A DNA stretch of 50,403 bases from Clostridiaceae bacterium (GCA_016281115.1 JAEEHZ010000239.1:1-50403); one strand, 5' to 3'; counted from the stretch's first letter, positions 8,099-18,077 are shown. A program made the numbers and translations. The notes: a model not told the origin generated them from the sequence alone.

Positions 8099-8577
8099 TA
8101 ACAAATCTCCTCTGCATATTGATTGGGAGATGCTAAAAATACGCCGAGTATTTTGTCGTATCTTTTTTCTTGATCGGGTATATATCTTCCGAATTTTATA
8201 ATTATGTTTTCAAAGCATTTCATCGCGTCAACCATTGATAAAATCTCAGTTTTATTAAATCCGGTATAAATTATCACGGTATCGCGACAATGATATACAA
8301 AACGTAACTTGGCTATAAAATTAAACATCTCCTCAAATTGTTCAAACGGTTCAAGTCCACCAAAGACTATCGCCTTAGTAATATCGTTTAGCAAGTATCT
8401 GTGGATAATATCATCATCAGACACTGCTTTAGTCTCAGCTCTCGCGAGAGAGCTGTTTTGGCAACAGCTCTTCCCGCTTTCTTTATCGCATTTAAAATTA
8501 CAAGTATTTGTGCAAATATACATCGCCGGTTCTTTATAGTTAACGAAATCTTCATCAACCAAATCTTTTATCAGCAT
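8098..8577 (-). CDS. nrdG: anaerobic ribonucleotide reductase activating protein (NrdG-like radical SAM)
   Basis: A 159-residue protein in the radical-SAM activase group. The N-terminal segment TCNFKCDKESGKSCC carries the Cys cluster, a variant of the CxxxCxxC pattern, and AIVFGGLEPFEQF matches the conserved GGEP-like motif. It would generate the glycyl radical on NrdD using SAM and a 4Fe-4S cluster (family knowledge). It follows nrdD by 15 bases. The Cys spacing differs from textbook NrdG, as in other phage activases, so exact biochemistry is less certain than the pairing. Confidence 0.8.
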   Translation of the reverse strand: MLIKDLVDEDFVNYKEPAMYICTNTCNFKCDKESGKSCCQNSSLARAETKAVSDDDIIHRYLLNDITKAIVFGGLEPFEQFEEMFNFIAKLRFVYHCRDTVIIYTGFNKTEILSMVDAMKCFENIIIKFGRYIPDQEKRYDKILGVFLASPNQYAEEIC

Positions 8578-8592
8578 ACCGCACCTCTTGTA

Positions 8593-10521
8593 TTAAGTTA
8601 TGATGTGGGAATTAACATCTTCCCACTCGCGTAATTTAAATTCCTGTGCCCGCTCTTTGGAGTATGTTTTTACCGGCACGAAGAATCCTACAATTCTTGT
8701 GTACTCGGTATCCACCGGCTCTCCGCAATACGGACACACCGTTCCGTAGAATGCGTGGTTATGTTTACACGCTTGAATTTTGGTATTAAATGCAAAATAT
8801 GTTACTCCGTGGTCTGCGACATAATTCAACATATCCCATGCGGTTTCCGGATTATTAAACGGCGCGTCAATATTGATATGTAATATGCTGCCGCCATTGC
8901 AAAAGCCGTCAAATAATGCGGCAATTCTAATACGCTCTTGCAGCGTTGCCTTTATTCCGAGCGGTAAAAACTGGTTGCCATAGAGTGGTAAGTCGGTAAC
9001 CGTTTTACGCGGGAAGAAGAATTTATCTTTTTGCATCAGTTTAGCGGCGGCGGTTTCGCCGGGAATCTGCTCGCAGTTTATTTGGTAATCCACAAGTTTC
9101 ATAAACTCTGCTTTAACTTCATGAATTGTGTCGAAAATCCGCTTTCCAAATCGTTCCGCGTCATCTGTATAGAAAGTGTTTCCCGTTTCATCTACTCTCG
9201 TGTAGCCGAATACTTTCATAGTTTCGTACACCCCAATAAAACCGATTGTATTATAAAGGTGTTCGAAGTCTACCAGCCCGAGAGAAAAGTTTTTAAGCAA
9301 GCCCTTTTCAACATTTCTCTTAATTATATTGCGCACGCAATCTAAAGCCTGTAAATCGAGCCAAACCATGTTCTTTAACGCAGAAATATATGCGTCTTCC
9401 GTTTTGTTTTCTAACGCAAGTCTGGCAAGATTTACCGTGCTTACTTTTACAGATCCCACTTTCAGCGCGGTACCTCCAATAGAGTTAAAATAGCCGAGAC
9501 TTTCGATATTGGATTTAAGTCTGCAGCAATTGGACAAGCTTGTAACCGACGAGTCTACAAATAAATTGCTGTCACTCCATTTTCGATTGTGTTCACATGC
9601 GTATCTTGCAAATTCTTCGTCTACAAATTTGCCATCCTGGCGCAGTAAAGAGATTGAAATTACCGGGAAAGTCATCATATTATGGGTGCGAATTTCAGCT
9701 ACTGTCTCTAAAAACAGTTTTTGAAAATCCATAATGCCTTCGAGTTCGTCTATCATAAACTTGCCGTCCGGAAATTCTGCGCCGCCAAACAGCGCCTCAA
9801 GATATGGATGGTCAAAGAAAGAACAGTTTGAAAATGCTGACTGAATTCCATTCCTGGTGTGAGGCTGGTTTAATGCATATACAAGCCTTTGAATATTTTG
9901 TTGAGCATATTTTTCGGGTGACTCCGTAAAGTAATTATTTTTAATATCTCTATCCCAAAAATAATACATATATGGAATAAGATTCGGTAATCCGACCGCG
10001 CCCGATGAACGGTTACTTGCATAATGTACATATTCTTTAACAAAATCAACGAATGTCACAAGATGCTTGGCGGGTTCAGCATTAAAGTTTTCGAGAAAGA
10101 ATAATCCTCTTTCCGCGAGATCCTTAAGATCATACGCAAAACAATAGTGGACGAAAGATGTCGAATTCGCATCATGCATATACAAATGTCCGTCCCATTC
10201 GTTTTGCAACCAAGCGTTGGCCGCGCTAAAGCCGAAACGCTTATTCATTTCATAATATATTTTATTAAATGCAAGTAATTTCTGGTGCGGCTTGGGCATT
10301 TCGTTTATTAATGTTACTATGTCTTTTTGTCCCACGTTCGCGTTTCCGTCTACCGACGCATCCGCAACGGTTTCCGTGTCAATAAAATGGTCTATAAAAT
10401 CGGTATAACTTAACTGTCCCGGAGCCAATCCGTTCAGAGCTGCCATTTCCTCGCCATATTCACTTTGCATTTTATTGTAAGCATTAACGAAGTTTCGTTT
10501 TAATTCTATATTAATATTCAT
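8593..10521 (-). CDS. nrdD: class III anaerobic ribonucleoside-triphosphate reductase
   Basis: About 642 residues. It carries no ATP-cone domain. The C-terminus has the Zn-site cysteines in TVCPYCGEP and the glycyl-radical loop RIVGFFVPVKTYSKER. Family knowledge: NrdD reduces NTPs to dNTPs under strict anoxia via a glycyl radical installed by NrdG. Start chosen at 10521, where GAGG precedes the ATG; the frame remains open 12 codons upstream. It heads a nrdD-nrdG pair and follows a glutaredoxin gene, a common phage arrangement and a sign of an obligately anaerobic host. Confidence 0.93.
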   Translation of the reverse strand: MNINIELKRNFVNAYNKMQSEYGEEMAALNGLAPGQLSYTDFIDHFIDTETVADASVDGNANVGQKDIVTLINEMPKPHQKLLAFNKIYYEMNKRFGFSAANAWLQNEWDGHLYMHDANSTSFVHYCFAYDLKDLAERGLFFLENFNAEPAKHLVTFVDFVKEYVHYASNRSSGAVGLPNLIPYMYYFWDRDIKNNYFTESPEKYAQQNIQRLVYALNQPHTRNGIQSAFSNCSFFDHPYLEALFGGAEFPDGKFMIDELEGIMDFQKLFLETVAEIRTHNMMTFPVISISLLRQDGKFVDEEFARYACEHNRKWSDSNLFVDSSVTSLSNCCRLKSNIESLGYFNSIGGTALKVGSVKVSTVNLARLALENKTEDAYISALKNMVWLDLQALDCVRNIIKRNVEKGLLKNFSLGLVDFEHLYNTIGFIGVYETMKVFGYTRVDETGNTFYTDDAERFGKRIFDTIHEVKAEFMKLVDYQINCEQIPGETAAAKLMQKDKFFFPRKTVTDLPLYGNQFLPLGIKATLQERIRIAALFDGFCNGGSILHINIDAPFNNPETAWDMLNYVADHGVTYFAFNTKIQACKHNHAFYGTVCPYCGEPVDTEYTRIVGFFVPVKTYSKERAQEFKLREWEDVNSHIIT

Positions 10522-10531
10522 GTGTACCTCT

Positions 10532-10744
10532 TCATTTTTCCGCATTAAGCATATCAACTGCTTCGCGGAAGTTTAATAATACCCCGTCCAAACTTAACAC
10601 CGGTACTTCTGTGATTCCAAGAGCCAGCATCTCTTCTGTCGAGGTGTTTTCGGTGTAAGTAATATTCTTCTCAGAAAGCTTCTTTTTCAGCACATTGCAT
10701 CGGGGGCACCCGGTAGAATATAAAATAATGTTTTTATTAATCAT
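10532..10744 (-). CDS. glutaredoxin-like thiol-redox protein (NrdH type)
   Basis: A 70-residue thioredoxin-fold protein with the redox motif GCPRC near the N-terminus and the cis-Pro segment EVPVLS. Start at 10744 follows AGAGG. It sits 10 bases upstream of nrdD, so it is a plausible reductant partner for ribonucleotide reduction or for maintaining its cysteines. Confidence 0.8.
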   Translation of the reverse strand: MINKNIILYSTGCPRCNVLKKKLSEKNITYTENTSTEEMLALGITEVPVLSLDGVLLNFREAVDMLNAEK

Positions 10745-10770
10745 TTTTTCACCTCTTAATCGGGCTGAGA

Positions 10771-11412
10771 TTATATTATAGTATCCATGTCGCAATCTTC
10801 GCCGATGATATAATCCACGAAACCTTTTTCTTTGGCTTCATCTGCAAACAAATACCATTCAACTCGCAGTTTGCTATCGTATTCAGAGTCTGTAAGCCTG
10901 CTTCTGGAAATAATATATTCTTTAACCCTTTCTTCAATTTTACGTTGAAATTTCATCTGATCCTGCGCTTTGGCACCTGAATTATAAACAAAATTCGAAC
11001 CGTCGTGCATAAGAAATTTAGCGTTTTTTGTTGCAAATCTTTTATGTCCGGCAAGTCCTATAAGGAAGCCCATGCTATACTGATATCCGAGGTTAATCGT
11101 ATACACCGGAGTTTTACTATTTCGGATTACGTCTATCAGCTCAAACCCAGAATCTACTTCTCCGCCATTCGACGTAATATACAGCAATATCGGTTGACGT
11201 TTGTCAACGGGAATTTCCTTATCCTCTTTGTTAATCTGTAAAATATGTCTTACGACATCGGTTATAGACAATTGCTCAATATCGGTAGTTAAAAAAAGTT
11301 TGCGTTGTTGTAAATCTTTTAAGTAAAATAACGAATCTATAGCATTATTTTCTGTTAATACGTTTTCAATATCAACATCGATATCGTAGTATGAATCTTT
11401 TTTAGTCTTCAT
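10771..11412 (-). CDS. ClpP-family serine protease
   Basis: A 213-residue ClpP/crotonase-fold protein: LLYITSNGGEVDSGFELID (oxyanion region), nucleophile Ser in GYQYSMGF and catalytic His in FLMHDGS. The usual GxSxxG is altered to GYQYSMGF. In phages, ClpP-like proteases often process capsid proteins, but here the gene is in the nucleotide-metabolism operon, so the substrate is unknown. A good AAGGAG site precedes the start, and the gene overlaps the dNMP-kinase-like gene by 11 bases. Confidence 0.8.
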   Translation of the reverse strand: MKTKKDSYYDIDVDIENVLTENNAIDSLFYLKDLQQRKLFLTTDIEQLSITDVVRHILQINKEDKEIPVDKRQPILLYITSNGGEVDSGFELIDVIRNSKTPVYTINLGYQYSMGFLIGLAGHKRFATKNAKFLMHDGSNFVYNSGAKAQDQMKFQRKIEERVKEYIISRSRLTDSEYDSKLRVEWYLFADEAKEKGFVDYIIGEDCDMDTII

Positions 11413-11938
11413 TTAAGTGCTCCTTAATCCATTGTGAAATCGTTTCGTCCAGATCACGCAGCGAACCGTTATTTTTTATTAAATAATCGGGTTGTATGCC
11501 GTCTAACGCGGTTTCGCTCGGGTGATGCTGCTGTTCCGGAGAAAGTAAGTTTGTAAAATTATTTCGAACAATTCTAAGATGTGTAACTGCGAAACCGTCG
11601 GACTTCAGCTTGCCAAGTTCATTTGGAAACCTCAAATCCGGTATAATTACATAGTCCCAATTTGTTCCAAAAAATTTTAGTATTGTAGAAATGAAATCAA
11701 CCCAAAAATCCGGTTCTTCTTTTCTGATAATATCCGTCCCGACATATTGTAAAATATGACGTCCGTGTTCGTCCTTCGCGCCATCCCAATTAAAAAATGT
11801 TTTGCAGATATACTTCAGTAAATCGGCGTAATGCGTGATTAATACACGATATTGTTTCTCTCTTAGTTTGTCGGAGAGTAATTTTGCAACTGTGTCTTTA
11901 CCGTTTTGTGCATGGCCTGAAATTGTAATTATCTTCAT
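11402..11938 (-). CDS. deoxynucleoside monophosphate kinase-like P-loop protein
   Basis: A 178-residue P-loop protein starting MKIITISGHAQNGKDT, whose GHAQNGKDT loop is the nucleotide-binding motif of phage dNMP kinases (T4 gp1-like and Firmicute phage relatives). Later segments VIIPDLRFPNEL and a C-terminal helical region agree with the fold. It probably phosphorylates dNMPs to dNDPs, complementing dut and nrdD in the same operon. Start at 11938 follows AAAGGGG; the 20 upstream codons lack a credible ribosome site. Confidence 0.75.
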   Translation of the reverse strand: MKIITISGHAQNGKDTVAKLLSDKLREKQYRVLITHYADLLKYICKTFFNWDGAKDEHGRHILQYVGTDIIRKEEPDFWVDFISTILKFFGTNWDYVIIPDLRFPNELGKLKSDGFAVTHLRIVRNNFTNLLSPEQQHHPSETALDGIQPDYLIKNNGSLRDLDETISQWIKEHLNED

Positions 11939-11957
11939 ATGTTTTTCACCCCTTTTG

Positions 11958-12365
11958 TCAGATAAAGTTTGAATGTCTTTGAAATTTATCGACGGCATCT
12001 CGAACCGACATTGTTTCGTGCGGGGTATACCATTTATTCTCCAAGCCGTCGTATATCTCGCGCACTTTGCACCATGCTGCTACCACCGGTTTATGTGTAT
12101 CTCTTACTGCGTGTTCGCATATAAATGCCACAGCTTGTTTGCCAACTTTTATAAAATCGTCAACCATGCGCTGTAACGCCAGCCTTTGTCCAAACGGCAC
12201 ATCTGCGTCGCCATATTTTATTTCAAAGATTATGTATTTCGAGTCTTTATACTCAATTAAACCGTCTATATCTGTGGGATAAATACTTCCATCAATTGCC
12301 AAGCCTTTAAAGTCAACCAATTGCTTCATTCTGTTTTGATTGTTAATTTTCGTCCTTATGCTCAT
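11958..12365 (-). CDS. small PD-(D/E)XK-like phage nuclease domain protein
   Basis: A 135-residue protein with IDGLIEYKDSKYIIFEIKYG, which fits the D...E-x-K core of PD-(D/E)XK nucleases (Asp, then Glu-Ile-Lys after a beta strand). The N-terminal DFKGLAIDGSIYPTDIDG is also typical. It might be a recombination or repair nuclease of the replication module. The ATG at 12365 overlaps the preceding zinc-ribbon gene and has GGAAG close upstream. Family membership is inferred from motif only. Confidence 0.55.
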   Translation of the reverse strand: MSIRTKINNQNRMKQLVDFKGLAIDGSIYPTDIDGLIEYKDSKYIIFEIKYGDADVPFGQRLALQRMVDDFIKVGKQAVAFICEHAVRDTHKPVVAAWCKVREIYDGLENKWYTPHETMSVRDAVDKFQRHSNFI

Positions 12366-12567
12366 CACTTCCGTTTTCAGTTATGATTGGCGAGACAAGA
12401 CACGAATCTATAAGTTTCTCAATACAATCACAGCATAAGTTTAAATCAACCGTGTCGCCGTCGTATTTTGTCCCGTACCCAAAACGCCTGTACATTCTGA
12501 AGCCTTCTTGCATATCCCACATATCAAGTTCTTTACCGCATTTATTACAAATTATTTTACTTGACAT
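12343..12567 (-). CDS. small zinc-binding protein
   Basis: A 74-residue protein with CNKCGKELDMWD near the N-terminus and LCCDCIEKLID in the middle, two CxxC pairs expected to bind one zinc. Similar small proteins are frequent in Firmicute phages, but no function is known. It overlaps the downstream nuclease-like gene by 23 bases, so the two are translated from one message. Confidence 0.6.
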   Translation of the reverse strand: MSSKIICNKCGKELDMWDMQEGFRMYRRFGYGTKYDGDTVDLNLCCDCIEKLIDSCLVSPIITENGSDEHKDEN

Positions 12568-12568
12568 A

Positions 12569-12952
12569 TCACACGTTCCTTTCGGTTATTTTAAATGATT
12601 TGAGAAAATCGTTTAAAAAAGATTCTCCTTCGTTATTAACATCACAAATATCTTTTGTAAAGTCAGCATTAGACATAGGATCTCCCATAAGGACAATCGG
12701 ATCGCCCTCATATACTACCTTAATAGGCTTGTCGTTGCCTGCGGTAATTATAAGTACATTATCATCGTAGTTAGGCGTGCTTAAATCCAGAGTATTATAT
12801 CCTAATCTCGCAAACACAGTTGCACTATCTATAAAATCAGTAATTGCGACGCCAACTTTTTTTGCAGCATCTGCCGCAGTGTCCGCAAAAAATTCTATTT
12901 CCTCATTTAACCGATGTATAAGGTTGGAAAAATCTGACTGAATGATCCACAC
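12569..12952 (-). CDS. hypothetical protein
   Basis: A 127-residue acidic protein with no motif I recognise. The N-terminal half is helical (IHRLNEEIEFFADTAADAA) and the C-terminal half has alternating hydrophobics (NVLIITAGNDKPIKVVYEGD) suggesting beta strands. It lies between dnaE and a zinc-ribbon gene in the replication operon, nine bases after dnaE. Confidence 0.5.
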   Translation of the reverse strand: MWIIQSDFSNLIHRLNEEIEFFADTAADAAKKVGVAITDFIDSATVFARLGYNTLDLSTPNYDDNVLIITAGNDKPIKVVYEGDPIVLMGDPMSNADFTKDICDVNNEGESFLNDFLKSFKITERNV

Positions 12953-12960
12953 ACACCTCC

Positions 12961-15900
12961 TTAATTAATTTTACTGAATCCCGTCATCACAAAATAAGTG
13001 TTATCGCGATCAAAAGATTTTAAATATACAATATCTCCCTTGTGAATAGGATCTGTATTATATACGTTGTTAAAAATTGTAAATCTACTGTCTTTGCCGC
13101 TTCCTATTGATTTGGTTAAAACCGAATACCCGAATTGCTTATTATCTCTTTTTCTTTTAAGAGGATATATTTCGGTTATATACAATTTGCGGCGATCTTC
13201 TTCTTTGCCGGACACATACCCTGCGTAACCCATAACTTCTTCAAAGTTTTTTGCTTTTGCAACATCACTTAAATCTTCCATGTGCGTAGCTTTGATTGCG
13301 TTTTCGGTTTCTCTCATAATCGAGACGACATCAAGCAATGTGTAACTCTTCGCAACATTCCCTGTTTTTGTTGTCCCTACTGAATATTTGACCACGATAG
13401 GTTCTAACGGAGTTCCGTTAATTTGATCTTTTTTTATTTGCTTTGCTTCGCCCTGCTTAAATGTGTTATAAAACATATCGGTAATATACAGTAACTCTCT
13501 TTGATTCCCAAAATCCGAGAAATAGTCGAGTTTTATCAAAATATCAAGTTGTCTTGTATCAAGCGAGGTTTGTTTTATATCTGTAAGCACATCAACAAAC
13601 TTTGTATACATTTTGCTATGCGCAAGATCATATAATTCCTCCGCGATGCCCTTGCTCATATATTTGATAGACGCGAGTCCCTTAGCAATGAGATTCTTTT
13701 CTTTATCGTAGAAGTATTCGCTTTTCGATATCCCCCATTTAGGCATTGTAACCCGAATTCCTCTCCGGGTGGCGAGTTCAGTTCCGGTTTTAATATCGTC
13801 TTCGTTAGCCGAGTTATTAAGATATGAAGTGATAAACTCAATTGGATAGTAATGCCGGAAATATCCGTAATAATATCCAAGCAAGCAATATGCTATGCTA
13901 TGGTTGTAATTAAACATGTATGAAGACGCGTCTTCGATGACTTTCAAATATTCTGTTACTTCCTTTTCGGCTTCATCTTTCGGCTTTCCGGAACTTGCGC
14001 AATATCCCGCAAGTATTTCCGGCATCATCTTTTCAAGTTCATCGAGTTTTTTCTTTGCAATTCCTCTGCGCACGGTGTCCGCCTTACTTCCGGATAATCC
14101 GCACACATCAGTTAAATAACGGGTTACGTCTTCTTGGTAAACCAAATACCCAAGGTTGACCTCAAGTAGTTTATCTATCGCACTTGACGGGTTTTTATGA
14201 ATTTTCCTTTGCAATAAATCATCTCTGTATGAAGCGCCTGACGGTCTTATGCAAGCTGTAACCAACGACATATCAAAAATACTGTGCGGGTGGAATTTTT
14301 TAAGGCTTTGCGCCGCGAACGAGGATTCAAATTGAAATATCGCGGTTTGATCTTTACATATATCGTCCCAAACCTCTTTATCGTCAAAATCTATATCACT
14401 TGTTTTTGGATACGGCACACCCGCATAATTACAGGTATCTCTTATTACCTTTACCGATTTAAGTATCAACATATCATATTTAATTAATCCCGCCATATGA
14501 GCGTTATCCATATCGAGCGTTAAGCACAATTCGCCGTCTTTATCAAAAACCCCGTAGTTGTCTGCCAATGTAATAGGGCTAATTACCATACCCGCGGAAT
14601 GGATAGACTGTGATATTTTTGTGTCAAACAAACCGTCGAAATAATAAAACAATTCCGGATATTTATGTTTTGTTTTTTCTTCATTTGCATCAAATTCAAG
14701 TTTTATTCTTGCAACGTTAGACAGGCTCCACGGATTATCCTTGTTATTCGGATGTTTTTCACTCCACTCCAAAGCCAGAGCTCTACCTACGTCATCAATA
14801 ACGCCTTTCGCTTTCATAGTTCCGAACGATGCTACCCTTGCCGTAAACTCGGTGCCGAATTTTTCAACTATGTGTTGGAAAATTGCCGGTCTGTCTGTGT
14901 CAACAACGTCTGTATCAATATCGCCCGGCTCTACTCTGTCTTCATTCGCAAAACGTGAAAACAGTGTTCCCCAGGTTTCCGGGTTTAAGTCGGTTATATC
15001 GGTAATATATGCAACTCTGGAACCTCCGACTGAACCCCTGGCGGTACCAACCGCCATTCCGCTATCTCTACACCATGAAATTATTTCCGCCATACTGAGC
15101 ATAAAACCCGTCATTTTCAGTTTGCGCAATACTCTCATTTCCTCATCGATTGCTTTGCGAAATGCGTCGCGTTGGGTTTCCGGAATTATACCTCTTGATA
15201 ATTTATCGTCGAATTTATGTTCAACAAGTTCTGTAAAACGCCTATCGTCTTCTTCTCTTGTACCGTATAGTATAGGATATTTTATCGATGTGTCGAGTTC
15301 GATATCGTCCGTCAAATCATACAAGCGGTTTGTATTCTCTATGGCGCTTAAATATTCCGCTTCTGGTAATGCGTTTTGTTCCCTAAACATTTCAACAAGC
15401 TCGTCATACGTTTTATACGACAAATCAAACGCATCTTCGTCTCCATATGACTTGTGTTTTGATTTTAAGAGAATTGATCTGCACTCGGCTTTATATTTAT
15501 TTGCGCTATGCGTATCAGTACCTGCGATAAGCGGAGTACCGATTTCTTTTGATAATTTTAATAATCGCTTATTATACTCAATTTGCTCGGGATGATTGTG
15601 CGCCTGAACTTCGAGAAAATCGTATTTTTTAGCAAGTTCCATATAGCGCGGATGTGTGTCTGGAAGTCTATTGAGAGGAGACGCAAGACACGCGCTGGTG
15701 GTGATAATATTACTTGAAATACCCAGAAATTCGTCGAAACTTATTCGGTTTGTATAGTAAAAATGCTCTCTATCGGAAGATCTGCTAACCAGCGAATTCA
15801 ATTCTTTGACTCCATCTGCATTTTTTGCTATCAGAATTGTGTGGTAATTATCTCTGATTTTATCTTCAAGGGATTCGGTAAGATAGATTTCTACAGAATG

Positions 15901-16101
15901 TATGTATTTGAGCCCAGCGTTTTTACACGCCGCCAATTTCTCTATCCAATTTAGCGGTTTTCCGCGTCAATGTTCAGAGAATGATATTGCCCTCAACCCA
16001 TCTCTCAGTGCGAGATCAATATATTCTTGTATTTTTGAACAACTATCAAGCAGACTGTATTCCGTATGCACATGGTATGGAATGTATATTTTCTCTGACA
16101 T
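12961..16101 (-). CDS. dnaE: DnaE-type DNA polymerase III alpha subunit, interrupted by an in-frame TGA
   Basis: The polymerase begins at ATG 16101, one base after the methyltransferase stop, with the PHP motif HVHTEYSLLDS. The frame reads through SFSEH and then meets TGA at 15967-15969, after which GKPLNWIEK continues in the same frame to 12961. Conserved downstream segments include GTARGSVGGSRVAYI, EPGDIDTDVVDTDR, SQSIHSAGMVIS and GYLVYQEDVTRYL, so the catalytic palm and PHP remainder are intact. Relative to the family spacing between the PHP His and the Trp in PLNW, about two codons (TGA CGC) are extra. It may be a six-base insertion that kills or truncates the protein, a suppressed stop, or an assembly error. 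The only alternative start after the TGA is a poor TTG at 15936. Confidence 0.85.
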
Positions 16102-16974
16102 CTATATCACCCCCTTTAAAATTGCTTGAGATATAACACGCTCGTATTCTCTCTTAATTCTTTTCTTCTTTTCGGAATCTTCTAATAATTCATCAAAAAC
16201 CGACGCGGAGATATTTCCTTCTATTAACAATCTTTGTTTAAATTCTTTTTGATATTTCTCGTCTAAATCAAATCCAATGCCCCTTCTGCCCATAATTTTT
16301 GCCGCAATCAACGAGGTTCCGCTGCCAGCAAAAGGATCTAATATTATATCGCCAGGATGGGTTGACATTTTAATAATACGAATTATCATTGGTAACGGAT
16401 ATACTGTCGGATGTGATAGTTTTAGCATTTGTTTGGTCATGTTGTTTACCCTGTCAAAATACCATACATCTGTAGGGTTCCTACCCGTACCGTCTTTTAG
16501 TCTTTTATCATTTTTAGAAATATAAGGCACTCGTATTTCATTTAAATTAAAAATATAATTATTTAGATCTTTAACAAACCATAGTATGTTTTCATATCTT
16601 CCGGACAATCTGTTGACGCAATTTTGCATATTATTAAAAGTCCACGTAATAATATTTCGCAAAAATAAACCGTTGTCTTTCAAAATTTGATATCCTATGT
16701 ATTGCAACGGCAAAATTTCGTTTGTTTTGCTTGTAGGCACCTGTCCAAGATTTAAGAAAAAACTTCCGTCGGGAGTTAATACCCTACACACTTCTTTGGA
16801 CACATCATTTAATAATTCTTCCCACTCATTTAATGGTATATTATCTTTATATTTTCCGTAAGGCTTGCCAATATTATATGGTGGGGATGTAATTGCCAAT
16901 CTTATTGAGGAATCAGGTATGGTTTTAAGCAGTTCTCTAGAATCACCAACCCTGTAGTCCAAATCTTTAGTCAT
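16102..16974 (-). CDS. DNA methyltransferase (beta-class, SPPY type)
   Basis: A 290-residue protein with the catalytic SPPYNIGKPYG near the N-terminus and the SAM-binding ILDPFAGSGTSLIAAK near residue 215; this motif order is that of beta-class amino-methyltransferases (N4-cytosine or N6-adenine). SPPY favours N4-cytosine or some adenine enzymes, so the base is uncertain. It is embedded between primase and dnaE, which suggests a role in protecting or marking replicating phage DNA. No restriction partner is adjacent. Its TAG stop directly abuts the dnaE start. Confidence 0.85.
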   Translation of the reverse strand: MTKDLDYRVGDSRELLKTIPDSSIRLAITSPPYNIGKPYGKYKDNIPLNEWEELLNDVSKEVCRVLTPDGSFFLNLGQVPTSKTNEILPLQYIGYQILKDNGLFLRNIITWTFNNMQNCVNRLSGRYENILWFVKDLNNYIFNLNEIRVPYISKNDKRLKDGTGRNPTDVWYFDRVNNMTKQMLKLSHPTVYPLPMIIRIIKMSTHPGDIILDPFAGSGTSLIAAKIMGRRGIGFDLDEKYQKEFKQRLLIEGNISASVFDELLEDSEKKKRIKREYERVISQAILKGVI

Positions 16975-16994
16975 ATAATCTCCTATTAATATTC

Positions 16995-17978
16995 TTATTT
17001 GTATTTTAGCCTTTGTTCATAAAGCTTTTTAAAAACCTCAACACCCTTGTCTACGGGGGAGTCCTTGCTGTCCAGCAAATCCTCTCTATCCCATAAATAC
17101 TCGACGTTTACATATCTTTTTAATTTTGCAATATTATGGTCGTCTCGAACTCTTACGTCTTTATCGAGCGCAAAAACCACTCTGCATCCAAGCCACGCAA
17201 GGATTTTCATTTGATGCGGGTTCAAATGCGATGTTAATATCGCCCCGCAATTATGTATTCCCCAGGTATCTGCTAATAAAACGCTTTTACAGCCCTCGAA
17301 CAGAATTATTTCGCGCTTATCGCGTATCGCATCCATGTTTTCAGAGAGTCCATAGATAGTGTCCAGCGTTCCCCATGACTTAAAATAACAATATTTCTTT
17401 TGTTTTTTCTCTTTCCAGAGAGGATCGAGCGTTCTACCGCCTATATTTACTATTTTTCCGTCTAAATTGTGTATCGGATATACCAATCTGTTTGAAAAAC
17501 TGTCATAATAAACCTGAAATTTATCCAAAGATGCTCTGGAGATACCCTCATTTTCCCAGACAGCGAGTTTTTCGCTGTTTTTTTCGTATCTTTCCATGTA
17601 ATTGTCTGGTAATATTGTTGCGCTTGAATGCTTTTGGTTTGTTCTTGGCTTCAAAAACCGCTTGCATGTCATTGTCGCGGCCATTTTTCCTCTTGGAGAG
17701 GATATTTCGCCGTTAATACCCGCGAATTTCTTTAGAATATCTATTGCTTCGCGTGGCGAGCACCGATAATAATACTTAACAAACGTAAAAACGTTTCCTC
17801 CGATGCCGGAACTGTAATCAAAAAATACCGGTGGATCCCTTCTTACCGAAAATGATGGCGTTTTTTCGTCTTTAAAGCAACTTAACCCCCAAAACTCGCC
17901 GTTTCGCTCTGTTAAATCAACAAATTGCGATATAAAATCCACGATGTCTATGCTTTGAATAATATCGTTGAGTTCCAC
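16995..17978 (-). CDS. DnaG-type DNA primase
   Basis: A 327-residue primase: an N-terminal zinc-binding-like region in which the usual CPFH is changed to SCFKDEKTPSFSV, then YSSGIGGNVFTFV, and a TOPRIM domain with EIILFEGCKSVLLAD and the DxD in FALDKDVRVRD. It would lay RNA primers for the element's replisome alongside DnaB and DnaE. It is much shorter than chromosomal DnaG and lacks the C-terminal helicase-interaction domain. Starts at GTG behind AGAGGTG. Confidence 0.85.
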   Translation of the reverse strand: MELNDIIQSIDIVDFISQFVDLTERNGEFWGLSCFKDEKTPSFSVRRDPPVFFDYSSGIGGNVFTFVKYYYRCSPREAIDILKKFAGINGEISSPRGKMAATMTCKRFLKPRTNQKHSSATILPDNYMERYEKNSEKLAVWENEGISRASLDKFQVYYDSFSNRLVYPIHNLDGKIVNIGGRTLDPLWKEKKQKKYCYFKSWGTLDTIYGLSENMDAIRDKREIILFEGCKSVLLADTWGIHNCGAILTSHLNPHQMKILAWLGCRVVFALDKDVRVRDDHNIAKLKRYVNVEYLWDREDLLDSKDSPVDKGVEVFKKLYEQRLKYK

Positions 17979-18021
17979 GTCATCACCTCTTTGCAGTATA
18001 TATAATTATATTGACACGGTT

Positions 18022-18046
18022 GAAAATAAAGGGCGGTATACCACCC
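18022..18046 (-). terminator. possible terminator after dnaB
   Basis: On the minus strand GGGTGG-TATA-CCGCCC (18031-18046) is followed by TTTATTTTC. The stem is short but GC-rich, and it lies about 30 bases past the dnaB stop, before the primase start. Confidence 0.45.
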
Positions 18047-18077
18047 AAATATTCAGATTTTGCGTGATTTTTATAAG

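Noticed and set aside
14741..15595. 284-codon plus-strand frame opposite dnaE
   Set aside because: It lies entirely within the conserved polymerase gene and has no start context or motif.
15967..15969. Element-wide reassignment of TGA
   Set aside because: Many genes in the element end normally with TGA, for example the SSB-like gene whose TGA overlaps the next start, and no other long gene contains in-frame TGA codons.
15967..15969. Selenocysteine codon in DnaE
   Set aside because: No SECIS-like hairpin is evident directly downstream and the position is not a redox site in the family; a 6-base insertion explains the alignment better.
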